From Lewinella sp. 4G2 (GTDB taxonomy: Bacteria > Bacteroidota > Bacteroidia > Chitinophagales > Saprospiraceae): DNA of 64,000 bases. The notes below the pieces were generated by a model. That model was given only the letters and a program-made list of their open reading frames with translations, made no database searches and was not told where the DNA came from. Below, in pieces: positions 33,775 to 42,012 of this stretch; the stretch's first letter is position 1, and every line of letters begins with the position of its first letter. The translations under genes and the position numbers were made by a program. The DNA is taken from positions 3,720,001 to 3,784,000 of the forward strand of contig NZ_LVWJ02000014.1 of NCBI RefSeq assembly GCF_001625015.1, in the 5' to 3' direction.

Positions 33775-36351
33775 ATGGCAGAGAAGCAACGGATCATTCC
33801 GGTCAATATTGAGGACCAGATGAAATCCGCCTACATCGATTATTCGATGTCGGTAATCGTAAGCCGCGCCCTTCCGGACGTTCGCGACGGACTTAAACCG
33901 GTACACCGGCGGGTCCTTTTTGGCATGAACGAACTGGGCGTGAGTTTTAGAAGCTCCCACAAAAAATCCGCCCGTATTGTCGGGGAAGTGCTGGGTAAGT
34001 ATCACCCCCACGGTGATAGCTCCGTGTACGACACGATGGTGCGAATGGCCCAGGATTGGTCCCTGCGCTATCCCCTAGTGGACGGGCAGGGTAACTTCGG
34101 CTCTATGGATGGCGACTCCCCCGCCGCCATGCGTTACACCGAGGCCCGCCTGGAAAGAATTGCCGATAGCCTACTCGGTGACCTCGACAAGGATACCGTG
34201 GACTACCAATTCAACTTCGACGATACGTTGAAGGAGCCAACCGTCCTACCAACGAAGATCCCCAACCTACTGGTGAATGGTGCCTCCGGTATCGCAGTAG
34301 GTATGGCCACCAACATGTTACCCCACAACCTGAATGAGGTGGTGGACGGCATCGTTGCCACCGTCGATAAGCCGGACATCTCGATCGATGAGTTGATGCA
34401 CTACATCAAAGGCCCGGACTTCCCGACCGGTGGCATCATCTACGGCGTGGATGGCGTTCGTGAAGCATTCGAAACTGGCCGCGGCCGGGTCGTGCTCCGA
34501 GGTCGGGCCGAAGTGGTGGTTGATAATGACGATCGGGAAACGATCATCATTAGTGAAATCCCCTACCAGGTCAACAAGTCCGTACTCGTTGCGAAGATCG
34601 CCGAACTGGCGAACGAAGGCAAAGTAGAAGGTATCCGGGACGTGCGGGATGAATCCGACCGGGACGGTCTCCGCATCGTTATCGAGATCAAACGGGATGC
34701 ACTGGGCTCCATCGTCCTCAGCTACCTCTACAAGTACACTCCGCTGCAGACCAGCTACGGCGTCAACAACGTCTGCCTCGTGAAGGGACGGCCGATGACG
34801 CTGAACCTGAAGGATCAGATCGAAGAGTTCATCGAGTTCCGCCTGGAGGTTATCCAGCGCCGAACCCAATTTGAACTCAACAAAGCACTCGCCCGGGCCC
34901 ACATCCTGATCGGCCTCCTGGTTGCCCTGGATTACCTCGACGAAGTAATTGCCTTGATTCGTGCAAGTGCCAACGTAGATGATGCCCGCGACGGCCTCAT
35001 GCGAGGAGACTTCATCGACGATAAGGATGCCTTCTGGGCGAAGTTCCGCGACCTCGTGGAAGAAGCTCAGACCGATGAGTTGCGCGTAGCGTCCGGGAAC
35101 GTTCTCAGCGAGGCCCAGGCGAAAGCCATCCTCGAGATGCGCCTGCAAAAATTGACTGGCCTCGAACTGGATAAGATCCGCGCCGAGTACGCCGAGATCC
35201 GCGAATTGATCGATGACCTGCGGGACATTTTGGACCGCCCGGAACGTCAGCGCGACATCGTCAAGGAAGAGCTCCTCGACGTGAAGACCCGCTTCGGCGA
35301 CGAGCGCCGCTCCGAGATCAGCTTGGATACAGCGGACATCTCCATCACGGACATGATCGCCGACGACGACGTTGTTGTTACCATCAGCAAACTGGGCTAC
35401 ATCAAGCGGACGAACGTGGAGGAATACCGCGCTCAGTCTCGCGGAGGCCGGGGCAGCCGCGGCTCCAAGACGCGCGATAAAGATTTTGTCGAACACCTCT
35501 TCATTGCGAGTAACCACAACTACCTCCTGCTCTTTACCGATAAGGGTCGTTGCTTTTGGTTGCGCATCTACGAGATCCCCGAAGCGAGCAAGCAAAGTGC
35601 GGGCCGCGTGATTCGCAACATCATCGCGATGCCGAAGGACGAAAACGTGCGGGCTTACATCAGCGTGGAGGATCTGACCGACGAGGAATTCCTCAATAGC
35701 CACAGCATCATCTTTGCCACCAAACGGGGAATCGTCAAGAAGACCAGTCTGGAAGCTTACAGCCGTCCGCGGACGAATGGCATCAACGCCATTTCCATCA
35801 ACGAAGGCGACGAACTCCTGGAGGTACGCTTGACGACTGGCAATAGCCATGTTTTCCTAGCTAGCCGTAAAGGCCAGGCTATCCACTTCGAGGAGGAGAA
35901 GGTGCGGCAAATGGGTCGAAACGCCGCCGGTGTTCGGGGCATTAGCCTCCAAGGTGCCGAGGACGAGGTCGTCGGAATGGTGACCATCGACCACGAACAG
36001 GACCAGGATAAAACCATCCTGGTCGTGAGTGCTAACGGTATCGGCAAACGAAGTAACTGGGATGACTACCGCATCACCAACCGTGGTGGCAAGGGTGTTC
36101 GGACCATGAAAGTGACCGACAAAACCGGTGAATTGGTGGCCCTGAAAGCCGTCAATGAGGAAGATGACCTGATGATCACGAACCGCTCTGGTATCGTCAT
36201 TCGGACGGGCATCGATTCCCTTCGCGTAATGCGGCGTGACACCCAGGGTGTCCGCCTGATCAACATCGAAAAGGGGGATAGCATCTCTGACGTCGCCGTG
36301 GTCCGCAACGATGGTGAAGTCCCGGAAGACGCCGTTGGCGAAGAGGAGTAG
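33775..36351 (+). CDS. gyrA: DNA gyrase subunit A
   Basis: The DNA-breaking subunit of gyrase, which adds negative supercoils with GyrB (not in the window). The 858-aa protein has the catalytic tyrosine at residue 121 in [10 protein letters not shown]. The quinolone region reads [12 protein letters not shown], with Ser82 and Asp86 matching E. coli Ser83 and Asp87, so no classic resistance change is present. The N-terminal [46 protein letters not shown] is typical. The gyrase-specific GyrA box appears as [10 protein letters not shown] near 550, which separates it from ParC. The six-bladed C-terminal domain and a short acidic tail follow. A terminator lies about 60 nt downstream. Confidence 0.98.
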   Translation: MAEKQRIIPVNIEDQMKSAYIDYSMSVIVSRALPDVRDGLKPVHRRVLFGMNELGVSFRSSHKKSARIVGEVLGKYHPHGDSSVYDTMVRMAQDWSLRYPLVDGQGNFGSMDGDSPAAMRYTEARLERIADSLLGDLDKDTVDYQFNFDDTLKEPTVLPTKIPNLLVNGASGIAVGMATNMLPHNLNEVVDGIVATVDKPDISIDELMHYIKGPDFPTGGIIYGVDGVREAFETGRGRVVLRGRAEVVVDNDDRETIIISEIPYQVNKSVLVAKIAELANEGKVEGIRDVRDESDRDGLRIVIEIKRDALGSIVLSYLYKYTPLQTSYGVNNVCLVKGRPMTLNLKDQIEEFIEFRLEVIQRRTQFELNKALARAHILIGLLVALDYLDEVIALIRASANVDDARDGLMRGDFIDDKDAFWAKFRDLVEEAQTDELRVASGNVLSEAQAKAILEMRLQKLTGLELDKIRAEYAEIRELIDDLRDILDRPERQRDIVKEELLDVKTRFGDERRSEISLDTADISITDMIADDDVVVTISKLGYIKRTNVEEYRAQSRGGRGSRGSKTRDKDFVEHLFIASNHNYLLLFTDKGRCFWLRIYEIPEASKQSAGRVIRNIIAMPKDENVRAYISVEDLTDEEFLNSHSIIFATKRGIVKKTSLEAYSRPRTNGINAISINEGDELLEVRLTTGNSHVFLASRKGQAIHFEEEKVRQMGRNAAGVRGISLQGAEDEVVGMVTIDHEQDQDKTILVVSANGIGKRSNWDDYRITNRGGKGVRTMKVTDKTGELVALKAVNEEDDLMITNRSGIVIRTGIDSLRVMRRDTQGVRLINIEKGDSISDVAVVRNDGEVPEDAVGEEE

Positions 36352-36413
36352 GTCAACTCGGCGGCTCCCGCTGAATGACTACTGCTGGCCAATAGCCATA
36401 GATTTTGAACCTG

Positions 36414-36453
36414 AAGCCCCTTTCCCGATTTATTCCGGTGAAGGGGCTTTCTC
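36414..36453 (+). terminator. Terminator of gyrA
   Basis: AAGCCCCTT and AAGGGGCTTT form the stem with a loop of about 20 nt and a short T/C run, 60 nt after the gyrA stop. Confidence 0.6.
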
Positions 36454-36577
36454 GTACGGGCATTGAATTTTAAGCCCACGTTAACGACATTTGCTCCCGT
36501 AATTAACGTTTTCGCGTTACCCTTGCGGCCAACAATACGTCTGTAAGGGCGAAACGAAACAACTCGTAAACCAACTA

Positions 36578-37927
36578 ATGCAAATCATGCAAAGAATTAT
36601 TCTCAGTATGCTCGTCGCGCTTATCGCCGTCTCCGGCCTCGTTGCGCAAACGGGCGAAGCCGCTTTCAAGCAAGCACGCAAGTCATTCGACACCTACAAA
36701 CTCAATTCCGATAAAGAAGCCCTCGCTGAAGCCGTCACTTTGATTGCCACCGCAATGGAAGATGCCGAAGTAGCCGCCGACCCAAAAGCACTCGTCGAGG
36801 CGGGTGACATCTACAAAGAAGCCGTCATCCAGTACGTCAACAAGCGTTTCATTGATGCTAACGACAAGGAGCGGATGTTTGAGATGCCCGGTGTAATGTC
36901 TGCCAAGGCTTACATGAAGGCCTACGAAATGGCAGAAAAGAAAGGCGACAAAAAAGCTGCGCTTAAAGGCCTTTCGGAAATTCAGGGTAACCTGACCAAT
37001 GAGGGTATCTACGCTATTCAGGACGGTGCCACCAATCCCAAGCTGTACGAGCAGAGCTACACCAGCTTTACCACTAACTTGATGGTAAACGACTTCCTGG
37101 AGAAGAACGGCGGTGAAGTCCTGGTTACACCCGAAAGCATCACGCAGGACAAATACTTCGCTGCCCTCGCCGCAACGCTGAGTAAGCAGTACGAGAACGC
37201 ACTCCCACTCTACGAGGAACTTTACGCTGCTAAGTACGACGACGCCGCGATCTACGATGGCCTCTACAAGATCTACACCGATAAGGGCATGAAGGATAAG
37301 GCAGAGAAAGTCCTGGTGGAAGGCCGTGAGCGCTACCCCGAAGAAAGCTCCTTGCTCTTTACCGAAATCAACTACCTCCTTGGTGAAGGCCGCCTCGACG
37401 AACTGACCGGCAAGCTGGAAACTGCGATCAACAAGGAGCCCGAGAACATGAGTCTCTACTCTACCCTTGCCTCCGTCTACGAACGTCTGTACAATCAGGC
37501 TAACGAAGCCGGCAAAACCGACGAAGCTGCGGACTACTTCGCAAAGGCGGAAGCTGAATATAACCGTGGTCTCGCTAAAGACCCCAACTCTTCCCGTATG
37601 ATCTATGGCCTCGGTGCGATGATCTACAATAAAGGCGCCCTGATGTCACAGGACCTGGAAACACTTGGTGACGATTTCTCAAAGGAAGGCCAGAAAAAGT
37701 ACGACGCGCTGAAAGCAAAAGTTGACGCTGAGTTTGCTAAAGCCCTCCCCTTCTTCCAGAAGGCAGAGATGGCGGACCCCAACGATGTTAATACGCTGAT
37801 CGCTCTAAAAGAGATGTACGCTCGCCAGGGTGAGTACGAAGTATCCGGAGAGTTCAAAGAGCGCATTGCTACCATCCAGGGTGGTGGTAAAGTAGGCGGT
37901 TCTTACTTTAAGGAGAAGGGTATGTAA
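36578..37927 (+). CDS. Secreted TPR-repeat protein
   Basis: A 449-aa exported helical protein. The signal peptide is MQRIILSMLVALIAVSGLVAQ (second ATG). Tetratricopeptide-like repeats can be seen from about residue 190: DKYFAALAATLSKQYENALPLYEELYAAKYDDAAIYDGLYKIYTDKGMKDKAEKVLVEGRERYPEES, then SLYSTLASVYERLYNQANEAGKTDEAADYFAKAEAEYNRGLAKDPNSS. These would form a protein-interaction scaffold in the periplasm. No function is known to me. It follows gyrA but after a terminator, so it is a separate unit. Two terminators follow it. Confidence 0.85.
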   Translation: MQIMQRIILSMLVALIAVSGLVAQTGEAAFKQARKSFDTYKLNSDKEALAEAVTLIATAMEDAEVAADPKALVEAGDIYKEAVIQYVNKRFIDANDKERMFEMPGVMSAKAYMKAYEMAEKKGDKKAALKGLSEIQGNLTNEGIYAIQDGATNPKLYEQSYTSFTTNLMVNDFLEKNGGEVLVTPESITQDKYFAALAATLSKQYENALPLYEELYAAKYDDAAIYDGLYKIYTDKGMKDKAEKVLVEGRERYPEESSLLFTEINYLLGEGRLDELTGKLETAINKEPENMSLYSTLASVYERLYNQANEAGKTDEAADYFAKAEAEYNRGLAKDPNSSRMIYGLGAMIYNKGALMSQDLETLGDDFSKEGQKKYDALKAKVDAEFAKALPFFQKAEMADPNDVNTLIALKEMYARQGEYEVSGEFKERIATIQGGGKVGGSYFKEKGM

Positions 37928-37954
37928 TTCACCTGCGGTGAATCAACTACTCGG

Positions 37955-37990
37955 AAGGGCCGGGCTGCGTGTGCAGCTCGGCCCTTTTTT
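37955..37990 (+). terminator. First terminator of the TPR gene
   Basis: AAGGGCCGGGCTGC and GCAGCTCGGCCCTT pair around GTGT and are followed by TTTTTT, about 30 nt past the stop codon. A small inverted repeat TTCACC-TGC-GGTGAA (37928-37942) lies between the stop and the terminator. Confidence 0.88.
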
Positions 37991-37994
37991 CGGT

Positions 37995-38022
37995 ACCGGA
38001 CCTCCGGTCCGGTTTCTTTTTT
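37995..38022 (+). terminator. Second, tandem terminator of the TPR gene
   Basis: A perfect 8-bp stem ACCGGACC/GGTCCGGT with a TCC loop followed by TTTCTTTTTT. The rest of the gap to 38276 is low in features; I saw no gene in it. Confidence 0.75.
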
Positions 38023-38276
38023 AGGGCGGTAAGTGTTCCGATTTTTTATCACCCTTGATCAGCCTCTGAGAATGCTAGTTTAATCACACAATTTGCGAAT
38101 CGTATTGCGATTTATTTCGCAGGAGTAGGGGAGGTTGGGGAGAGGGAGAGGCCTGCGGCGCTTTTTGCAATTTGAGGATCTACCGTTCAATTGAGCGGGG
38201 AGACCGAAACACGAAAACGCTATGCCCAGCGATATAAACACCTGTCAACCAAAGCTTTGCAGGTAAACATCACTTT

Positions 38277-39539
38277 TTAACCAAACAAGCTCATCTGTTG
38301 AGTATTCACGTGTCTACCTTTCGTTTGCCCTTGCAGAACCCGTCGTCGAATCACTCGCGGATCGAAGCCTAATTGGCGGAAGTCCTTGTCCGCACTAATG
38401 ATGAAATACTGCGCGCGCTTCCAGACCACGCCGATCTTCTTAAGGTGTTCGCGGCGCAAGGATTGGAACCTGCGGGATTGAACGATTTTGTGGGCACTCT
38501 TCACGCCAACGCCAGGGATACGAAGGATCATCTCGAGCGTAGCTGTATTGACGTCCACAGGAAAAAGGGCGGGATTTCGCAGGGCGTAGGCCAGTTTAGG
38601 GTCTACTTCCGGGTCCAGCATAGGGTTAGCGTCGTCGACAATTTCGGTGGCGTCGAATTTGTAGAAGCGCATTAACCAGTCGGCTTGGTAGAGGCGGTTT
38701 TCCCTTCGCAATGGCGGTGCGCTCAGCGTAGGCAACCGGTTATCGTCGCTGATGGGTACATAACCGGAGTAGTAGACGCGCTTTAGTGATTGTTTTTGGT
38801 ACAGCGTTTTGCTAAGCTTGAGGATGTCCTGATCGGTTTCCGGGCTGGCGCCGATGACCATTTGGGTGCTCTGGCCGGCGGGGGCAAACGTTGGTTTGTG
38901 AACCGATTTGATCAACGCTTTCGATTGTGCTTTGTAGTCATCAATGGAGCCCTTCAGGAAATTCATGGGTTTGTAGGCATCGGCGTAACTTTTTTCCGGT
39001 GCGACTTTTTTGAGGCTCATTTCACTGGGCATTTCCAGGTTAACGCTCAGGCGGTCGGCGTAGAGGCCGGCTTCGTGGATGAGTTCATCGCTGGCACCGG
39101 GGATGGCCTTGAGGTGGATGTAGCCATTGAAGCGGTGCTCCGTCCGCAATGTTTTGGCGATTCGAACCAGGCGCTCCATGGTATAGTCCGCGCTCTTGAA
39201 AATACCCGAGCTCAGGAAAAGGCCCTCAATGTAATTGCGCTTATAGAAATTGATGGTGAGGTCCACCACTTCTTCTACGGTGAAGGCTGCGCGCTTAACG
39301 TCATTACTCTTCCGGCTGACGCAGTAGGCGCAATCGAAAATGCAATGGTTCGTCAACAGAATTTTGAGGAGAGATACGCAGCGACCGTCCTGGGTGTAGG
39401 TGTGGCAAATTCCCGTTCCGGTTGCGTTACCGAGCCCATCCGGCGTGTTCTTGCGCTTGCTGCCGGAACTACTGCAGGATACGTCGTATTTCGCGGCGTC
39501 AGCAAGGATGGACAGTTTCTCGGAAATGCGTTCGTTCAT
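38277..39539 (-). CDS. Putative DNA modification/repair radical SAM protein
   Basis: A 420-aa radical SAM protein of the type linked to a UDG-like partner in other genomes. The cluster-binding cysteines are Cys66, Cys70 and Cys73 in LLTNHCIFDCAYC. The N-terminal KLSILADAAKYDVSCSSSG, NYIEGLFLSSGI and GYIHLKAIPG are typical. A helix-hairpin-helix DNA-binding motif (LRIPGVGVKSAHKIVQSRRF) sits near residues 340-360. The last residues, QQMSLFG, resemble the QxxLF sliding-clamp binding motif. The usual partner gene is not adjacent here. A near-consensus promoter ends 4 nt before the start codon. The reaction is unknown. Confidence 0.9.
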   Translation of the reverse strand: MNERISEKLSILADAAKYDVSCSSSGSKRKNTPDGLGNATGTGICHTYTQDGRCVSLLKILLTNHCIFDCAYCVSRKSNDVKRAAFTVEEVVDLTINFYKRNYIEGLFLSSGIFKSADYTMERLVRIAKTLRTEHRFNGYIHLKAIPGASDELIHEAGLYADRLSVNLEMPSEMSLKKVAPEKSYADAYKPMNFLKGSIDDYKAQSKALIKSVHKPTFAPAGQSTQMVIGASPETDQDILKLSKTLYQKQSLKRVYYSGYVPISDDNRLPTLSAPPLRRENRLYQADWLMRFYKFDATEIVDDANPMLDPEVDPKLAYALRNPALFPVDVNTATLEMILRIPGVGVKSAHKIVQSRRFQSLRREHLKKIGVVWKRAQYFIISADKDFRQLGFDPRVIRRRVLQGQTKGRHVNTQQMSLFG

Positions 39540-39543
39540 CCTT

Positions 39544-39571
39544 TAAAGGTACCACTCATTTTGTTGGCAAA
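39544..39571 (-). promoter_or_regulatory. Promoter of the radical SAM gene
   Basis: Minus-strand TTTG (39571-39568), 16 nt, then TACCTTTA (39551-39544), which ends 4 nt before the ATG at 39539. The leader would be nearly absent. Confidence 0.4.
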
Positions 39572-39650
39572 CAACAAATTTTAAGCCATTATTTGTTTTA
39601 CTACGCATTTTGTTTTGTCGGCGTCCTACTCCCGTTTAGCGTCGTTTTTT

Positions 39651-39666
39651 GCGCTGCCGCGGGTGC
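39651..39666 (-). repeat. 16-bp dispersed repeat, 1 mismatch, left arm of an inverted pair
   Basis: Plus-strand GCGCTGCCGCGGGTGC between the radical SAM gene and trxB; it faces the exact copy at 39704-39719 over a 37-nt loop. Confidence 0.75.
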
Positions 39667-39703
39667 GATGTTTAGGGGACTGCGGAGCTCATCCAATTAC
39701 TCA

Positions 39704-39719
39704 GCACCTGCGGCAGCGC
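39704..39719 (+). repeat. 16-bp dispersed repeat, exact, right arm of an inverted pair
   Basis: GCACCTGCGGCAGCGC about 120 nt upstream of the trxB -7 box. Confidence 0.8.
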
Positions 39720-39837
39720 CTTGTTGTTGTCGGTATCCGACGGGCTCAACTGTTGTGAGTGACGAGCCATCAACCGGAGGTAGAGGCGTGGTGTTGAAGT
39801 GGACAAAATGAAGGAAGGGTGGCCCCGGCTGAATTCT

Positions 39838-39845
39838 TACCTTTG
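39838..39845 (+). promoter_or_regulatory. -7 box for trxB
   Basis: TACCTTTG fits TAnnTTTG and ends 18 nt before the trxB ATG. Confidence 0.5.
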
Positions 39846-39863
39846 CGCAAAATTTACTACCCC

Positions 39864-40802
39864 ATGGGAACTGAACCACTGAAAACCGTCATTATTGGCT
39901 CCGGCCCCGCCGGCTATACTGCTGCCATCTACGCCGCCCGCGCTAACCTGAGCCCCGTTCTCTACACCGGCAAGGAACCCGGCGGACAATTGATGATCAC
40001 GACGGACGTGGAAAACTTCCCCGGCTACCCGGATGGTATTCAGGGCCCCGCGATGATGGAAGACCTCCGCAAACAAGCCGAGCGGTTTAATACGGAAGTG
40101 AAGTACGAATTGATTGACAAGGTCGATTTTAGTGGGCCGATCCACAAAATTTACACTGAAAGCGGAGAAGAGATTGCTTCGCACACAGTCATCATCAGCA
40201 CCGGAGCGAGTGCCCGTTGGTTAGGCCTCGAGAGTGAGCAGCGCCTGATGAATAATGGCGTAAGCGCCTGCGCCGTTTGCGACGGATTCTTCTACCGAAA
40301 TAAGCCCACCGCCATTGTTGGCGCCGGCGATAGTGCCTGCGAGGAAGCCCTTTACCTGAGCAACCTTTGCCCGGTCGTCCACATGTTCGTGCGCCGCGAT
40401 GAGATGCGGGCCTCGAAAATCATGCAGGACCGCGTGAAGAAGCAAGCCAACATCAAGATCTACTGGAATACGGAAACCGAGGAGATCCTGGGCGACGAGT
40501 TCGTGACTGGCGTGCGCGTCTTCAACAACAAAACTGGCGAGAAGCAAGAGATTCCGGTGGATGGTTTTTTCGTCGCCATTGGCCACGTTCCCAACACCAA
40601 GCTGTTTGCCGACTGGCTCGATATGGAAGAGACCGGCTACCTGGTCCACCAACCGAATAGCACGAAGACCAACGTTCCCGGCGTCTTCGTTTCCGGCGAT
40701 GCCGCAGACCACGTTTACCGCCAAGCCATTACCGCAGCGGGAACGGGTTGTATGGCTGCGCTGGATGCGGAACGGTATTTGGGGGAGACGGGGGTTATTT
40801 AG
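39864..40802 (+). CDS. trxB: Thioredoxin-disulfide reductase
   Basis: NADPH-dependent FAD flavoprotein that reduces thioredoxin. The 312-aa protein has the N-terminal FAD motif IIGSGPAGYTAAIYAARA, the redox-active Cys136-Ala-Val-Cys139 in GVSACAVCDGFFYRNK, the NADP-binding AIVGAGDSACEEALYLS with HMFVRRDEMRAS, and the C-terminal FAD motif VFVSGDAADHVYRQAITAAGTGCMAALDAERYL. The ATG at 39864 matches the family; the frame is open further upstream but that part lies over the promoter. Thioredoxin is not encoded nearby. The gene is convergent with folD across a repeat cluster. Confidence 0.97.
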   Translation: MGTEPLKTVIIGSGPAGYTAAIYAARANLSPVLYTGKEPGGQLMITTDVENFPGYPDGIQGPAMMEDLRKQAERFNTEVKYELIDKVDFSGPIHKIYTESGEEIASHTVIISTGASARWLGLESEQRLMNNGVSACAVCDGFFYRNKPTAIVGAGDSACEEALYLSNLCPVVHMFVRRDEMRASKIMQDRVKKQANIKIYWNTETEEILGDEFVTGVRVFNNKTGEKQEIPVDGFFVAIGHVPNTKLFADWLDMEETGYLVHQPNSTKTNVPGVFVSGDAADHVYRQAITAAGTGCMAALDAERYLGETGVI

Positions 40803-40810
40803 GAGGGCTT

Positions 40811-40955
40811 TGCCTTTGGAACGGCTTCGCCTTTGGTACGCGCTGCGCGCTTTAGGACGTTTCGCTTTAGGGCTACCGCTGCAGTGATAGTAGCCCTAAA
40901 GCGCAGCGTCCTAAAGCGCAGCGTCCTAAAGCGCAGCGTCCCAAAGCGAAGCGTC
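40811..40955. repeat. Palindromic cluster of 15-bp units between trxB and folD
   Basis: On the right, four tandem units of CCTAAAGCGCAGCGT lie at 40895-40909, 40910-40924 and 40925-40939, with a fourth (two mismatches) at 40940-40954 ending next to the folD stop. On the left, inverted and more diverged units (ACGTTTCGCTTTAGG at 40858-40872, then two looser ones) mirror them. The centre GGCTAC-CGCTGCAGTGATA-GTAGCC closes a long hairpin. It may end transcription from both sides. Confidence 0.8.
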
Positions 40956-41825
40956 CTACCCCTTACTCGCCTGCAACGTATTCATCAACAAAGAGACCAC
41001 CGTCATCGGCCCTACCCCACCCGGTACCGGTGTCATGGCGGAGACTTTGTCTTTTAGGCCGTTATAGTCTACGTCACCGCAAAGGCGGTAGCCACGTTTG
41101 CGGGAGGCGTCTTCGACGCGGTTAATTCCGACGTCGATGATGACGGCGCCTTCTTTGACCATGTCAGCCGTCACCATTTCGGGTTTACCGATGGCGGCAA
41201 TGAGGATGTCGGCGCGTTTGGTGTGGAAGAGCATGCCTTCGGTTCGGCTGTGGCACATGGTCACGGTCGCATTGCCCGGTTCTCCTTTTCGGCTAAGCAG
41301 GATGCTCATTGGGGTTCCAACGATGTTTGACCGACCAAGCACAACTACCTCTTTTCCAGTTGTTTGGATACCGTATCTTTCCAGCATCGTCATGATACCA
41401 TTTGGTGTGGCGGGGAGGTAGCTGGGGAGGCCCAGAGTCATTAGCCCGATGTTGACGGGTGTGAAGCCATCCACATCCTTTTTGGGATCGATGGCCAGGT
41501 TGACGGTATCCTCGTCGATGTGTTTGGGGAGGGGCAATTGGACGATGTAGCCATCCACATCTTCATCAGCGTTGAGCTTAGCTACCTCAGCCAGCAAGTC
41601 TTCCTGACTGACATCCTCGGGAAGCCGGATCAAGGAAGACTTAAAACCCACCTGCTCGCAGCTTCGCACCTTATTGCGAACGTAGACGTGGGATGCGGGA
41701 TTATCGCCGACCAAAACCGCGGCCAGGTGAGGAATTTTGCCGCCCGCACTGCGAATCGCGTCAACTTCATCCTTCAATTCCGCTTTGATGGTCTCCGAAA
41801 GCGCCTTTCCATCCAATACCTGCAT
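40956..41825 (-). CDS. folD: Bifunctional methylenetetrahydrofolate dehydrogenase/cyclohydrolase FolD
   Basis: Converts 5,10-methylene-THF to 10-formyl-THF in two steps, for purine synthesis and one-carbon supply. The 289-aa protein has PHLAAVLVGDNPASHVYVRNKVRSCEQVG with the catalytic Tyr-Lys pair region, DGYIVQLPLPKHID, PKKDVDGFTPVN, the NADP site VVLGRSNIVGTPMSILLSRKG and the C-terminal MTPVPGGVGPMTVVSLLMNT. All are standard. Its -7 box TATCTTTG lies 19 nt upstream and faces the divergent promoter of the giant gene at 42013. Confidence 0.98.
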   Translation of the reverse strand: MQVLDGKALSETIKAELKDEVDAIRSAGGKIPHLAAVLVGDNPASHVYVRNKVRSCEQVGFKSSLIRLPEDVSQEDLLAEVAKLNADEDVDGYIVQLPLPKHIDEDTVNLAIDPKKDVDGFTPVNIGLMTLGLPSYLPATPNGIMTMLERYGIQTTGKEVVVLGRSNIVGTPMSILLSRKGEPGNATVTMCHSRTEGMLFHTKRADILIAAIGKPEMVTADMVKEGAVIIDVGINRVEDASRKRGYRLCGDVDYNGLKDKVSAMTPVPGGVGPMTVVSLLMNTLQASKG

Positions 41826-41844
41826 GCCTTTTTTCGTTTTGCGC

Positions 41845-41852
41845 CAAAGATA
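41845..41852 (-). promoter_or_regulatory. -7 box for folD
   Basis: Minus-strand TATCTTTG fits TAnnTTTG, 19 nt before the folD ATG. Confidence 0.5.
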
Positions 41853-41908
41853 GCGGACCCGATGTTTAATTGGTCGTTACCCGAACACGAAACTGGTCCG
41901 TCTTCGGC

Positions 41909-41916
41909 TACCTTTG
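41909..41916 (+). promoter_or_regulatory. -7 box for the T9SS cargo module
   Basis: TACCTTTG fits TAnnTTTG and lies about 96 nt before the ATG at 42013. It is divergent from the folD promoter. Confidence 0.45.
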
Positions 41917-42012
41917 CGTTGATCAGGAGATCGTTCGCTTTCGCGATGCATTTGGTTTCGACTAAGTCGGTCTCCCGCTCACTACCAGCATAAGTTTACC
42001 TAAGAGCATACT

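Noticed and set aside
34318..35850. A 510-codon minus-strand open frame inside gyrA
   Set aside because: It is fully antisense to gyrA, whose family match is certain; the translation has no recognisable domain.
40803..40955. The trxB-folD repeat block as a CRISPR array
   Set aside because: The units are tandem without spacers and are mirrored by inverted copies; there are no cas genes.
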